DNA of 45,290 nt from Clostridiaceae bacterium (GCA_012840075.1 DUMC01000014.1:1-45290); one strand, 5' to 3'; shown: positions 1 to 9,963, numbered from the stretch's first letter. Notes: generated from the sequence alone by a model not told the origin. A program made the numbers and translations.

Positions 1-36
1 AAATTTGCTACATTACATTTTATAGGAGGAGATGAG

Positions 37-990
37 ATGAAAACAATTAGTAGCAACAGTAGATATAAGGATTCGTTTTCAGGTATTTACAATAAGGTAA
101 GGAAAGACTTTATACGCAATAGATATGTATATCTAATATTCATACCTGTTGCGTTATATTTTATTTTATTCCATTATAAGCCCATGTATGGTATTATTAT
201 TGCGTTTAAATATTATTCTCCGGCCAGGGGAATAAGTAGAAGTCCATGGGTTGGATTTGAGAATTTCATGCGTTTTTTCAAGGATTTTTATTTTCCTCGA
301 ATAATGCGAAATACGATTTTAATAAGTTTTTATTCTATAATATGGGGTTTTCCTGTGCCGATTATATTCGCTTTATTATTAAATGAATTAAAAGCAATGA
401 GATTTAAAAGAGTTGTTCAGACCTGTTCATATTTACCCCATTTTATTTCCCTTGTTGTTGTTTGCAGTATGATCAAACAATTTTCTATAACTAACGGATT
501 ATTTAATGATATTATTGCATTTTTTGGAGGGGAACGATCACAGATTTTACAGGATCCGTCTAAATTTCGTACTGTGTATGTTGCTTCTGGTATATGGCAG
601 GAATTTGGCTGGAATTCAATTATATATTTAGCAGCTTTAGCAGGAATAGATCAAGAGCAGTATGAAGCTGCACATATTGATGGTGCAGGACGTCTTGCGC
701 AGGTTTGGCATGTTACGTTGCCCGGTATAATGAGTACTATCATTATATTATTTATTTTACGTATGGGTAGAATACTAAGTGTCGGTGCTGAGAAGATTTT
801 GCTGCTGTACAATCCTGCCACATATTCAACTGCTGATGTAATATCTACATATGTCTACAGAAAGGGAATAGTTGGAGGCGACATGAGTTATGCTACTGCA
901 GTAGGTCTTTTTAACTCCGTTGTTAATGTTATTTTCCTGATGTTAACAAATTATATATGTAAAAAAGCCTCTGATATATCCATGTATTAA
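37..990 (+). CDS. CUT1 carbohydrate ABC transporter permease, LplB type
   Basis: This is one of two membrane subunits of an ABC importer for an oligosaccharide or modified sugar. About six hydrophobic segments are visible, near residues 32-58, 90-117, 125-148, 180-203, 230-248 and 287-308. The cytoplasmic EAA loop that docks the ATPase starts near residue 210 (EAAHIDGAG). The opening FHYKPMYG and the SPWVGFENF stretch are typical of LplB/YtcP-system permeases. An AGGAGGA site lies 5 nt before the ATG. The next permease starts 15 nt after the stop, so the two are cotranscribed. No binding protein or ATPase gene is in view; the binding protein may lie upstream of the window, and the ATPase is probably a shared MsmX-type subunit. 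The substrate is inferred from neighbours only. Confidence 0.93.
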   Translation: MKTISSNSRYKDSFSGIYNKVRKDFIRNRYVYLIFIPVALYFILFHYKPMYGIIIAFKYYSPARGISRSPWVGFENFMRFFKDFYFPRIMRNTILISFYSIIWGFPVPIIFALLLNELKAMRFKRVVQTCSYLPHFISLVVVCSMIKQFSITNGLFNDIIAFFGGERSQILQDPSKFRTVYVASGIWQEFGWNSIIYLAALAGIDQEQYEAAHIDGAGRLAQVWHVTLPGIMSTIIILFILRMGRILSVGAEKILLLYNPATYSTADVISTYVYRKGIVGGDMSYATAVGLFNSVVNVIFLMLTNYICKKASDISMY

Positions 991-1004
991 GGAGGTGAAG
1001 CATA

Positions 1005-1886
1005 GTGATTAAGAGAAGCCTTGGTGAAAAAATCTTTGACGTTTTCAATATTTTTATTATGATTCTTGTTATATTTATTACTATATATCCATTTTATTAT
1101 GTTATCTGTGCTTCTTTGAGCGATACTTCTTTACTGCTGACTCATAGGGGGTTGTTGTTGAAACCGTTAAGCTCAACTATTGGCGCTTATAGATTGACTT
1201 TTTCCTATCCTTTGGTACGTTCCGGATATAAAAATATACTTTTTGTTTTGATCTTTGGCTTGCCAATTAATTTGGTTTTGACACTTTTTTGCGCTTATGT
1301 AATGTCAGTTAAAAAAATGTTATATAGAAAATTTATAATAACTTTTATCTTATTTACCATGTATTTCAGTGGCGGACTTATTCCTAATTTTTTGAATATC
1401 CGTTCTCTCGGACTCTATAATTCTCTTTGGGCATTAATTTTACCCGGTGCAATAAGTGTTTATAATTCTATTATAGTAAAAACGGCTATAGAGGGAATTC
1501 CGGATAGCCTGATGGAAGCTGCATATATTGACGGTGCCAATGATATTATCATTTTATTCAAAGTAATTACTCCACTTATTATACCGACGCTTGCAGTTAT
1601 TACGCTATATTATGGGGTAGGTCATTGGAATTCTTGGTTTAATGCCGTTATTTATCTGAAAGATAATGCTAAATTACCAATACAAGCAGTTATGCGCGCT
1701 ATTCTTATTGAAAATGAGCGTTTGTTGAATACTAACGTTGTAAGAGAAGACGGAACTATGGATGATTATGCAGAGACCATTAAGTATGCACTTATTGTTG
1801 TTGGAACACTTCCTATATTGGCTTTATATCCGTTTCTGCAGAAATATTTCGTAAAAGGTGTTATGATAGGAGCTATAAAAGGTTAA
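1005..1886 (+). CDS. CUT1 carbohydrate ABC transporter permease, YtcP/MalG type
   Basis: This is the second membrane subunit of the importer, partnering the gene just upstream. It starts at GTG behind a strong AAGGAGGTG site that overlaps the end of the previous gene. Six hydrophobic segments are visible. The EAA loop begins near residue 171 (EAAYIDGAND). The protein ends in KGVMIGAIKG, the standard C-terminus of the YtcP family, and has that family's usual length of about 293 residues. The same ending occurs in its paralogue at 41397-42299 in this window, so the two operons encode related transporters. The carboxypeptidase gene follows after 39 nt and is probably in the same transcript. Confidence 0.93.
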   Translation: MIKRSLGEKIFDVFNIFIMILVIFITIYPFYYVICASLSDTSLLLTHRGLLLKPLSSTIGAYRLTFSYPLVRSGYKNILFVLIFGLPINLVLTLFCAYVMSVKKMLYRKFIITFILFTMYFSGGLIPNFLNIRSLGLYNSLWALILPGAISVYNSIIVKTAIEGIPDSLMEAAYIDGANDIIILFKVITPLIIPTLAVITLYYGVGHWNSWFNAVIYLKDNAKLPIQAVMRAILIENERLLNTNVVREDGTMDDYAETIKYALIVVGTLPILALYPFLQKYFVKGVMIGAIKG

Positions 1887-1925
1887 AAAGTATTTGTTAA
1901 AATTTATTTTAAAGGAAGTGAGTAT

Positions 1926-2978
1926 ATGGAAACACCTGTATTTTGGAAGGGAAGTTTAGATGATATTGAGAACACTGTAAGAAACATTAAGAAGGGTAAG
2001 GTGAAACTGCTTTGTAAATCTGCTGGAGGACGCAATATTTATATGATCGAATATGGTGAACGGAATTATTTGCATCACGAGGCTAATTACAGTTCAGCCA
2101 CAGGTGCCGGAAATCCGAAGCATTATGCCGATAAAACCCAAGCTGATTATATACCTACCGTTCTATTGGTGGGGGCAACTCATGGCGGGGAATTCGAAGG
2201 TACTGTTGCAATTTTAAACCTTATAAACTTAATTGAAACCGGTGTTGATTTTTTCGGAAGAGAAAATGATGAGATTTTGAGTGCCATGGAGAATATAAAT
2301 CTGTTATTAATTCCGTGTTTGAATGCAGACGGCAGGGCACGCGTTCCCTTCGATGCATTTTTAGGTAAGGATTATAAAACTTTCCGGTATTATAGCCAGG
2401 GAACTTGGAAAGACGGTGGCCTTTGCGAATATCCGAACTGCAAGGCAAAGCATCCGATTAAGGGACATGTTGATTTTCTTGGCAGCTACTTTAATGATGA
2501 TGGCGTAAACCTAATGCATGATAATTTCTTTTTTCCTATGGCGGAGGAAACTAAAGCGCTTTTGCTTCTATGTGATGAAAGAGTTCCTGATGTTACCATT
2601 CTCCTGCATGGGGGAGGAAATACAACCCCGTGCTTTATACAGACTAAGTATGTACCTACATATTTGAATCATGAAATCTATAATCTTGCGCTTCAAGTGA
2701 AGAATGCCACAGAAGCTAAGGGATATAAAGATATGTTTCGCGTTTGTGAAAAGGAACCCAGTATGGATAAGTATCCACCTCCTTCTTTTAATCTGGCTTC
2801 AGCCTGCTCTCATATAAACGGAGAAATGTGTATTGTGTTTGAATCAAACCAAGGACTTGCCATTAAAAATCAGCATACACCGGAGCAAATATATGAAATG
2901 CATTTAATACTTTTCACGGAGACTTTTAAATTTGCCAAGGAATTGAAATTAAGAAGAAAACAGAATGTTATAAACTAA
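1926..2978 (+). CDS. M14-family zinc carboxypeptidase-like protein
   Basis: This is a predicted metallopeptidase of the M14 (carboxypeptidase A) superfamily. The zinc ligands are readable as H86 and E89 in THGGEFEG, with the third histidine at H228 in LLHGGGN. The conserved NADGR stretch follows the first motif at about residue 133, and E306 in VFESNQG fits the catalytic glutamate. There is no signal peptide, so it should act in the cytoplasm, perhaps trimming an imported glycopeptide or another amino-acid conjugate. It sits 39 nt downstream of the permease pair with an AAGGAAGTG site, which suggests joint expression. The link to sugar uptake is inferred; the substrate is unknown. Confidence 0.85.
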   Translation: METPVFWKGSLDDIENTVRNIKKGKVKLLCKSAGGRNIYMIEYGERNYLHHEANYSSATGAGNPKHYADKTQADYIPTVLLVGATHGGEFEGTVAILNLINLIETGVDFFGRENDEILSAMENINLLLIPCLNADGRARVPFDAFLGKDYKTFRYYSQGTWKDGGLCEYPNCKAKHPIKGHVDFLGSYFNDDGVNLMHDNFFFPMAEETKALLLLCDERVPDVTILLHGGGNTTPCFIQTKYVPTYLNHEIYNLALQVKNATEAKGYKDMFRVCEKEPSMDKYPPPSFNLASACSHINGEMCIVFESNQGLAIKNQHTPEQIYEMHLILFTETFKFAKELKLRRKQNVIN

Positions 2979-3171
2979 TGAAAACTTAATGTAATGCAAA
3001 AACTTTGATAAATAGAATAGATGCATGACATAAAGCAATTATGTATAATTAGAATTAATAGGTTAAGGTAAGGGTTATTGACAATAGAATTAATAATCAA
3101 GAATAGTCTAATAACTTAGAAAGAAGTTAACAATTTAGCCCATGCATTTTAGTGAAAGGGATGATAATAAA

Positions 3172-4266
3172 ATGTTGCGTGAAATTATTGAGAAACTGAA
3201 TTTGCCGAAATTATTGGAGTTTTCAGACGGTTCCCCGGTTAAATCAATAGGGGATTGGCAAAAAAGACGTAAAGAAATACTTGAATTATTATGTGAAGAG
3301 GAATACGGAGTGCGACCTGTGGATCCTTCGTTTGTAGTTGGTACAATTAATGAAGAAAATGTAAATGCTTATGCCGGGAAAGCAATAGAACAAAGCTTAA
3401 CACTTTCAATGGAAGTAAATAATAAAAGTTTTTCTTTTCCCCTAAAGATTTTTATTCCCAAATTAGTAGATAACCCCATGATGATAGTTTATATCGCATT
3501 TAGACCTAATGTACCTGATCGTTATTTACCTATAGAGGAAATTATTGATAATGGTTTTGCAGTTGCCACTTTTTGCTACAATGATATAGCAGCCGACAAA
3601 GAAGATTATTTCACGGGAGGGCTGGCCGGTATATTAAAGAAAGGAGATCAACGTCCTCCGAATGACACAGGGAAAATAATGATGTGGGCTTGGGCAGCAT
3701 CCAGGGTGATGGATTACTTACAGACCAGAAATGATATTGATCATAAAAATATCGCCGTAATGGGACATTCACGCCTCGGAAAAACTGCGCTGGTTGCAGC
3801 CGCTTACGATGAGCGCTTTGCTTTTTCATTTCCAAATGACTCAGGTTGCTCAGGTGACGCAATAACACGCGGTAAAGAAGGAGAACATGTAGTTGATATA
3901 ACTGAAAGATTTCCTTTCTGGTTCTGTCCTAATTATAAGAAATATGTAAACCGGGAAGATGAAATGCCTTTTGATCAACATTTTTTAGTAGCGGCAATTG
4001 CACCACGATTTGTTTGTGCAGGAACAGCTGTGGAGGATAAATGGGCCGATCCTAATCACCAATATTTATGCTATGTTGTAGCAGATGAGGTCTATAAATT
4101 CCTCGGCAAAGAAGGTTTTATACATCCGGATAGATTACCTCAAATAGATGATATATTCCATGAAGGCACTCTTGGATTTCATATGCGTTCCGGAAAACAT
4201 TTTCACAGCCGTTACGATTGGCAGCGCTTCATGGATTTTATGAGAAAACATAGAATTAGCGGTTGA
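3172..4266 (+). CDS. CE15-like glucuronoyl esterase / alpha-beta hydrolase
   Basis: This is a predicted serine esterase of the glucuronoyl esterase type, a family that cleaves ester links between glucuronic acid side chains of xylan and lignin alcohols. The nucleophile is S200 in GHSRLGK. The downstream pattern of NDSGCSGDA, a WFCPNYKKY stretch, DQHFLVAAIAPR and a late RSGKHFHSRYDW histidine matches bacterial CE15 proteins. There is no signal peptide, so it would act on imported fragments. The ATG at 3172 is preferred because GAAAGGG precedes it; an in-frame ATG at 3142 lacks a good binding site. It is separated from the carboxypeptidase by 193 nt and followed by a terminator. It could also be a related acetyl esterase. 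Confidence 0.82.
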   Translation: MLREIIEKLNLPKLLEFSDGSPVKSIGDWQKRRKEILELLCEEEYGVRPVDPSFVVGTINEENVNAYAGKAIEQSLTLSMEVNNKSFSFPLKIFIPKLVDNPMMIVYIAFRPNVPDRYLPIEEIIDNGFAVATFCYNDIAADKEDYFTGGLAGILKKGDQRPPNDTGKIMMWAWAASRVMDYLQTRNDIDHKNIAVMGHSRLGKTALVAAAYDERFAFSFPNDSGCSGDAITRGKEGEHVVDITERFPFWFCPNYKKYVNREDEMPFDQHFLVAAIAPRFVCAGTAVEDKWADPNHQYLCYVVADEVYKFLGKEGFIHPDRLPQIDDIFHEGTLGFHMRSGKHFHSRYDWQRFMDFMRKHRISG

Positions 4267-4584
4267 TGATTAGTGATGATTAGTGTGTTTTAATATGTCA
4301 ACGAAAATTTAGGAGATTTAATTAATTAGTAAGGATAAGTGTCTAATCTGTTTAGAGCAATTTTAGACCTTGTCCTTTTTTTATGTTTGTATTTTGGCTG
4401 ATATTGCACAATTATATTTTAGTATGCTATTATATTATTGCATATTCTATGACTTTAATTATAATTATTGCATCCGAACAGTTACATTGTTATAATGTTT
4501 AATTATAGGTTAAATTAGTTATGTTTATTGTAAAATGCTCCTACAAAATTATAAAATCTTATATTTTCAAGGGGGCAGAATAAC
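4267..4584. other. Intergenic region with terminator and regulator leader
   Basis: This AT-rich, 318-nt gap holds the terminator listed separately at 4331-4382. The remainder is presumably the promoter region of the YesN-like regulator. I see no second gene and no convincing consensus promoter. Confidence 0.6.
4331..4382 (+). terminator. Intrinsic terminator after the CE15-like gene
   Basis: The left arm AAGGATAAGTGTCTAA (4331-4346) pairs with TTAGACCTTGTCCTT (4363-4377), with one G-T pair and one bulge. A run of seven T follows. It closes the first sugar operon before the regulator gene. Confidence 0.85.
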
Positions 4585-6837
4585 TTGAAGAAGAGGATAT
4601 TCTGGAAACTCATAATTTCATTTGTATGTATTATTGTTTTTTCAATTGTAACAGGTGTTGTAATCCATTCATATATTTACCATGTTTTAGAGAAAGAAAT
4701 TGTTCAATCCAATGCCTCGTCTCTTAAGCAACTGAGCCTCCAATTTGATTCAAAAGTAGAGAATGCCGCCATTTTTTTCTTAAGTCTATCTTCTGATCCA
4801 AATATCATAAAGTACATACGGGAGGATTTTATAGGAGGAGTTGATATAACTCATATATACAATACATTTAAAATTCTGAAAACAAAGAAATCAGCCGATG
4901 CTGCCGATTTATTCATATACTATTTAAATTCGGACAGGGTGGTTTCATCTGCCCGCATGGCATTGGTTTCAGAATTATATTTTACTGCCTACTATAGAGC
5001 ATCTGAATTTAGCTATGATGACTTTAAAAAGTATTTTGGCCATGCGCATGTTATGTCCGTTAAATCGTTCGGAAGCCCATATGATATAGCTATTTTGCAA
5101 TCTTTCCCCTTGAATAATTTAAAAAATCCTAATGCTTTTGCTGTTTATAAATTAGATAAGCTTGCTATGGTTGAAATGCTAAACAATGCCCGATATTGTG
5201 ATGATGCTGTAGTTATAATTCTAAACCGAGAAGGAGAAATTGTTGCAACTACTGATATTGAATATCGGCTTATCAGTCATATTGATGTTAATCAATTGAA
5301 AGATACAGCTAATTATTTTAGAAAGACTATAAACGGAATGGAATATATTTTTCAGGCTGTCAGGTCTGATTATTCAGGTTGCACTTTTATTTCGATAGTC
5401 CCGGCAAATCTTTTTTGGACTAAACTTGACAGCATACAAAGTTACAGCCTTTTGGCAGGATGCATATACATTTTATTTGGCATATTAATGTCCATTCTGC
5501 TTTCGTACCGGAATTACACTCCCATATTAACTCTTGTGAAAGATATTAGAAATAAATCTATTAATGTTCCACCTTATGTTTTTCATAACGAAATTGACTA
5601 TATCCGTAGTATTATGAATACTGCAATAAATGAGCGAGATCAATACAAAATATCGCGCCAACGGGAGCTTATTCTTCAAGCTGTACAGGGTATTTATCCA
5701 AAAAGCAAAAATATCTTTGATGAGTTTAAGATGCTAGGTATAGAGTTATTATCAGATTACTTCACAGTCATGATTTTGCATGTTGACAGTTGGGGTTCTA
5801 ATTCCGTTTCAGAAAACTATCGCTATGGTCCGAGCCAATTATTCAATCCTATTATTAAAGATGCTTTGGACACTCATTATATCGGAAAATACCAGATATT
5901 CACCGTGAGTACTGATAACAATACCTGCATATGTGTTATTAACCTTTCAGAAAAATATTTTGAGAACGCTCTTGAAATTTGTCACGGCATACAGCATAGT
6001 CTTAAAGTTCAGATGGAGACTATTTGCACAATAGCATACAGTTCTGCACATAAAGGATGGGAAGGTCTTAGCAAAGCTATGAAAGAAGCGGGAACAGCCT
6101 TACAATACCGCATAATTTATGGAGCAGGAAGTATAGTATCATACGATGAACTGATAGAGGAATCCGAAATTAGCTATAATTTTGAGGCTCTTGAAACCAT
6201 TGAACGTTTGATTTGTATGTCAATAGTCATGGGAAATCCTTCGCCTAAAGATGTCATACAACAAATAAAAAATGAATTATTCAATGGCGATATTCATTCA
6301 CCGGAGGAATGTAAATACTATTTCTACGATATGAATAAATTATTAAAAAAAGTGGCAGATAAGCTCGGACTTAATAAAGAAGTGCTATATGTTCTTTCTT
6401 TCTGCGAAACCTTACCGCAATTTGATGCCCAGCTAATTAGTATATTGAATAAGTTTCGCCAACTTTACATGGAAAATAATTTACAACAGGAAAATTATCA
6501 AAAAGAAAAGGATTTATGTGACCAAATAATAGAATTTATAAATCAAAATTACTCAAATCCAAATCTTTGTGTCAGTGAAATAGGGAAAAATTTTAATCTT
6601 GCATCTTCATATTATCTTTCCAGGAGATTTAAAAACGTTACAGGTGTTTCTATTTTCGATTTTCTTACAAAAGTACGAATTGAAAAAGCAAAAGAGTTAC
6701 TTCTACAAACAGACGATAGTATTGAAAAAATTGCAGAAGCAGTCGGTTTCGTTTCCAGTGCAGCTCTCATCAGGGTATTTAAGAAAATGGAGAATGTTAC
6801 ACCGGGAACTTACCGGCAGATTTATAAGAGAATATAG
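4585..6837 (+). CDS. Membrane-bound AraC-family regulator (YesN-like, two-TM sensor)
   Basis: This 750-residue regulator has an N-terminal transmembrane helix at about residues 8-30 and an extracytoplasmic sensor region to about 285. A second helix (about 287-308) and a cytoplasmic middle region follow. A C-terminal AraC/XylS double helix-turn-helix domain spans about 643-745 (SEIGKNFNLASSYYLSRRFK, then KIAEAVGFVSSAALIRVFKK). Such proteins sense an extracellular signal, often a sugar, and activate nearby uptake operons; that role is inferred here. It starts at TTG behind AAGGGGGCAG. It follows the transporter, carboxypeptidase and esterase genes on the same strand but is separated from them by a terminator. 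Confidence 0.92.
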   Translation: MKKRIFWKLIISFVCIIVFSIVTGVVIHSYIYHVLEKEIVQSNASSLKQLSLQFDSKVENAAIFFLSLSSDPNIIKYIREDFIGGVDITHIYNTFKILKTKKSADAADLFIYYLNSDRVVSSARMALVSELYFTAYYRASEFSYDDFKKYFGHAHVMSVKSFGSPYDIAILQSFPLNNLKNPNAFAVYKLDKLAMVEMLNNARYCDDAVVIILNREGEIVATTDIEYRLISHIDVNQLKDTANYFRKTINGMEYIFQAVRSDYSGCTFISIVPANLFWTKLDSIQSYSLLAGCIYILFGILMSILLSYRNYTPILTLVKDIRNKSINVPPYVFHNEIDYIRSIMNTAINERDQYKISRQRELILQAVQGIYPKSKNIFDEFKMLGIELLSDYFTVMILHVDSWGSNSVSENYRYGPSQLFNPIIKDALDTHYIGKYQIFTVSTDNNTCICVINLSEKYFENALEICHGIQHSLKVQMETICTIAYSSAHKGWEGLSKAMKEAGTALQYRIIYGAGSIVSYDELIEESEISYNFEALETIERLICMSIVMGNPSPKDVIQQIKNELFNGDIHSPEECKYYFYDMNKLLKKVADKLGLNKEVLYVLSFCETLPQFDAQLISILNKFRQLYMENNLQQENYQKEKDLCDQIIEFINQNYSNPNLCVSEIGKNFNLASSYYLSRRFKNVTGVSIFDFLTKVRIEKAKELLLQTDDSIEKIAEAVGFVSSAALIRVFKKMENVTPGTYRQIYKRI

Positions 6838-7051
6838 GAAATCTGAGAAATATAAGGTAATTGTAATTAGATGATTTCTGAGTCCAATAGTTTACTCAGA
6901 CAACGTTACAATTTGATGAAATATTGCCGGGAACTGCCGTTGCGTTAAATTAAATGCATGCACACTATCAATCTGATCTTTTCAAAGTGAAATATTAATT
7001 ATATAATTTATAAATATAAAACCATGCAAATATTTTAAGGGATTAGAAGTA

Positions 7052-7915
7052 ATGAAGAAAAACATTGATGTTAAAAAGACTGTATATGTAATTGCAGCAA
7101 TCAATTTTATACAGATAGCTGCTTTAATTATTGTAGCCCTGTATTTTGCTTTATATAAGCGCAGGCTTTACAATAATGAATATGTAGTCATCATAATAAT
7201 AATTGTAACTACCTTTCTGAACAGTATTATTTCAATACGTGATTCTTATTATCTATATCAAACTGAACAGCAGAAGAGGTTTCTTGAGGACACACTGGCA
7301 AAAGTTGAAGATCTTAATTTTATACTCAGAGAACAAAGACATGACTTTCTTAACCATCTGCAGGTGGTTCATGGCCTTATAGAGATGGATGAATATATTG
7401 AGGCCAAGAATTATATCGAAAAAACATATGCAGATATACAAAAGGTCAGCAGCTTTTTAAAGACTTCAAATCCTGCTGTAAATGCCTTATTGCAGGCTAA
7501 AATTTTATATGCTCAAAAAAAAGGAATCTCTGTTAACCTTCATGTGTCAAGTCGCTTGGAAAGACTACCTATGCCAGGCTGGGAGCTTTGCCGTGTTTTA
7601 GGAAACATTATAGACAACGCGATTGAAGCACTGGAGTATGTAAATTCAGATAAAATCATTTCTATAGAAATATCAGAAAATATCAAATCTTATAACTTCA
7701 AAATATACGACAATGGGATCGGAATACCCCCTAATATACAAAAGAAAATCTTTGAAAGAGGATTTACTACTAAAGGAAATAATGGCCAAGGAATAGGACT
7801 TTCCATAGCAAAGGAAATTATATTGAAACACAAAGGACATATTGATTTTATAAGCAATGCTGAAGGAACTATATTTGAGTTTTCAATACCACGCATGGAA
7901 TCCTGTGATGAGTAA
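7052..7915 (+). CDS. Sensor histidine kinase, Spo0B/AgrC type
   Basis: Two transmembrane helices occupy about residues 11-33 and 43-63, with almost no external loop. The phosphoacceptor is H97 in RHDFLNHLQ, the form found in Spo0B-type and AgrC/CitA-type kinases. The ATP-binding domain shows an N box at N185 (NIIDNAIEAL), a G1 box at D220 (DNGIGIP) and a G2 box near 247-259 (GNNGQGIGLSIAK). A TAAGGGA site lies 9 nt before the ATG. The probable partner is the LytTR response regulator at 9964, with the NfeD and FloA genes between them. The signal is unknown; the short loop suggests a membrane or lipid cue rather than a large ligand. Confidence 0.9.
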   Translation: MKKNIDVKKTVYVIAAINFIQIAALIIVALYFALYKRRLYNNEYVVIIIIIVTTFLNSIISIRDSYYLYQTEQQKRFLEDTLAKVEDLNFILREQRHDFLNHLQVVHGLIEMDEYIEAKNYIEKTYADIQKVSSFLKTSNPAVNALLQAKILYAQKKGISVNLHVSSRLERLPMPGWELCRVLGNIIDNAIEALEYVNSDKIISIEISENIKSYNFKIYDNGIGIPPNIQKKIFERGFTTKGNNGQGIGLSIAKEIILKHKGHIDFISNAEGTIFEFSIPRMESCDE

Positions 7916-8127
7916 TAAAACCCAAAAAGTGACGTTGTAAACATGTTAATGTATTTTATAGCAAATAGGTATTAATTCTAAAATAAAAGGGATATATAAT
8001 CAATATAGTGAAACTAATTCAGGTTTATTAAATAAATAGGTTAAAAAATACTCTATTAATTCAATTGATTAATTGACAAATTTGATTGATTAACAAGTTG
8101 ATGAAAATATCTTTTAGGGGGGGTTTT

Positions 8128-8628
8128 ATGCCGCCGTTACTCAGTTTTGTAGAAGCAATAGGGATAATTCAGGCGTTATTGCTAATTGTCGGGCTTATTC
8201 TTATAATCTTTGAAATGTTTAACCCTGGTTTTGGCGCTCCTGGAATCGTGGGATTAATTTTACTTGCAGTAGGTATTATATTTACAGCAAGAAGCTTTTT
8301 GGAAGCATTAGTAATGATTATAATTATATTGGCAATTCTTGGTTTGGCTCTGACAATTGTGCTGCATTCCGCTGCAAAAGGACGTCTGTCAAAAACTCTT
8401 ATTCTTAACGACTCTCTTAATAAGGAAGAGGGATTTAGCGGTACGGAAGATCTTGAATACTTTGTTGGAAGAGAAGGAGTAACAACAACTGTTTTAAGAC
8501 CGTCCGGAACTGCGGAGTTCGATGGTGTTAAGCTCGATGTAGTGTCAGAAGGTGAATTTATACCAAAAAATACTCGGGTTAAAATTAAAAAAGTTGCAGG
8601 CAGAAGAATAGTAGTGACTAAAATGTAA
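8128..8628 (+). CDS. NfeD family membrane protein (short form)
   Basis: This is a short NfeD protein of 166 residues. Hydrophobic helices cover about residues 10-30, 35-55 and 58-80. A C-terminal OB-fold-like beta domain follows, with VGREGVTTTVLRPSG, AEFDGVKLDVVSEG and a final GRRIVVTKM. In Firmicutes, short NfeD proteins are encoded beside flotillin genes and are thought to help build membrane microdomains. The ATG at 8128 is chosen because AGGGGGGG precedes it by 4 nt. An in-frame ATG at 8086 would add 14 residues without a binding site. The floA gene follows 49 nt downstream, so the two are very likely cotranscribed. Confidence 0.93.
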   Translation: MPPLLSFVEAIGIIQALLLIVGLILIIFEMFNPGFGAPGIVGLILLAVGIIFTARSFLEALVMIIIILAILGLALTIVLHSAAKGRLSKTLILNDSLNKEEGFSGTEDLEYFVGREGVTTTVLRPSGTAEFDGVKLDVVSEGEFIPKNTRVKIKKVAGRRIVVTKM

Positions 8629-8677
8629 GATATTTTGAATGAAAAGATATTTTGTTTTAAAAAAGGAGGTCATATAA

Positions 8678-9667
8678 ATGGAATTGTATATTTTAATATT
8701 AATTTTGATTGCTATTATTGTATTTTTATCATTGTTCTTTAGTTTTGTACCTGTAGGATTATGGATTTCAGCAGCAGCCGCAGGAGTAAGAATAGGTATT
8801 TTTACACTTGTTGGAATGAGGCTTAGAAGGGTTATTCCTTCAAGAATTGTCAATCCATTGATTAAAGCAGAAAAAGCCGGTCTGAACGTATCAATTAACA
8901 AACTTGAGGCTCATTACTTGGCAGGAGGTAATGTTGATAAGGTAATAAACGCACTTATAGCTGCTCAAAGAGCTAACATTCCTTTGGAGTTTGAGAGGGC
9001 GGCAGCTATAGACCTTGCGGGAAGAGATGTTCTCGAAGCAGTGCAGATGAGTGTTAACCCCAAGGTTATTGAAACTCCACTTATAGCTGCTATAGCCAAG
9101 GATGGCATTGAACTGAAAGCAAAAGCCAGAGTTACGGTGAGAGCTAATATTGATAGGCTTGTAGGTGGTGCGGGTGAGCAGACAATAATAGCACGCGTAG
9201 GAGAAGGAATTGTAACAACTGTAGGTTCGGCAGAAGATCACAAACAAGTCCTGGAGAATCCTGATTCCATTTCACAAACTGTTCTTGACAAAGGTCTTGA
9301 TGCAGGAACTGCTTTTGAAATACTTTCAATTGATATAGCCGATATTGATGTAGGCAGAAATATTGGTGCACAGCTCCAGACTGACCAGGCAGAAGCGAAT
9401 AAACGGATAGCTCAGGCTAAGGCCGAGGAAAGAAGAGCAATGGCAGTAGCAAGAGAGCAGGAGATGAAAGCTGCAGTGCAGGAAATGAGAGCTAAGGTTG
9501 TAGAAGCTGAAGCAGAGATTCCAAAAGCGATTTCAGCAGCTCTTCGAGAGGGCAGACTTGGTGTTATGGATTACTACAACATGCAAAATATAATATCAGA
9601 TACACAAATGCGTAACTCGATATCAAATATAGGAAAGCCTGATACATCATCTCATGAAAAGAAGTAG
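8678..9667 (+). CDS. floA: Flotillin-like protein FloA
   Basis: This is a scaffold protein of functional membrane microdomains in Gram-positive bacteria. It has an N-terminal membrane hairpin or helix (about residues 3-27) and an SPFH/PHB-like core. A helical C-terminal region follows, rich in Ala and Glu ([20 protein letters not shown]) and likely to form coiled coils for oligomerisation. Its 329 residues match the family's usual length. The conserved [10 protein letters not shown]-like and [18 protein letters not shown] segments are characteristic. An AAGGAGG site lies before the ATG. Its place directly after the NfeD gene is the standard arrangement. The two-component genes on both sides are notable and are treated as a finding. 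Confidence 0.96.
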   Translation: MELYILILILIAIIVFLSLFFSFVPVGLWISAAAAGVRIGIFTLVGMRLRRVIPSRIVNPLIKAEKAGLNVSINKLEAHYLAGGNVDKVINALIAAQRANIPLEFERAAAIDLAGRDVLEAVQMSVNPKVIETPLIAAIAKDGIELKAKARVTVRANIDRLVGGAGEQTIIARVGEGIVTTVGSAEDHKQVLENPDSISQTVLDKGLDAGTAFEILSIDIADIDVGRNIGAQLQTDQAEANKRIAQAKAEERRAMAVAREQEMKAAVQEMRAKVVEAEAEIPKAISAALREGRLGVMDYYNMQNIISDTQMRNSISNIGKPDTSSHEKK

Positions 9668-9682
9668 AAAGCTGGTGGAAAT

Positions 9683-9958
9683 ATGAATATATTAATAAAT
9701 AAAGTGTTTGATGATTCATTGCAAACAGATGAGGTTTTGCAGGCAGAAGATATACTGCAGGAAGAGGAGCAAATATTTGAGCAATTCTCACGGCAGGCAT
9801 CAAAAGAAGTGGGTACAGATATGGAAAGTTCACCAATATATACTGAAGAAATAGGTCAGCAAAAAAAGTTGTTTGATATTAATACAGAAAGTATTCTAAA
9901 GGGAATATTATTTTCTGAAATTCTTGGAAAGCCAAAAAGCAAAAGATTAGGAAGATGA
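9683..9958 (+). CDS. Hypothetical acidic protein between floA and the response regulator
   Basis: I do not recognise this 91-residue protein. It is acidic and Glu/Gln-rich in its first two thirds (EEEQIFEQFSRQASKE), with a basic tail ending KPKSKRLGR. It has no transmembrane segment or signal peptide and is predicted to be largely helical. A GGTGG site precedes the ATG. It begins 16 nt after floA, and its end abuts the response regulator start, so it belongs to the same operon. Its position suggests a cytoplasmic partner of FloA or of the two-component system, but that is inference. Confidence 0.7.
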   Translation: MNILINKVFDDSLQTDEVLQAEDILQEEEQIFEQFSRQASKEVGTDMESSPIYTEEIGQQKKLFDINTESILKGILFSEILGKPKSKRLGR

Positions 9959-9963
9959 TAAGT

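Noticed and set aside
6877-6900. TCTGAGT/ACTCAGA hairpin after the first AraC gene as a terminator
   Set aside because: The 7-bp stem has no T run after it, so I could not support termination.
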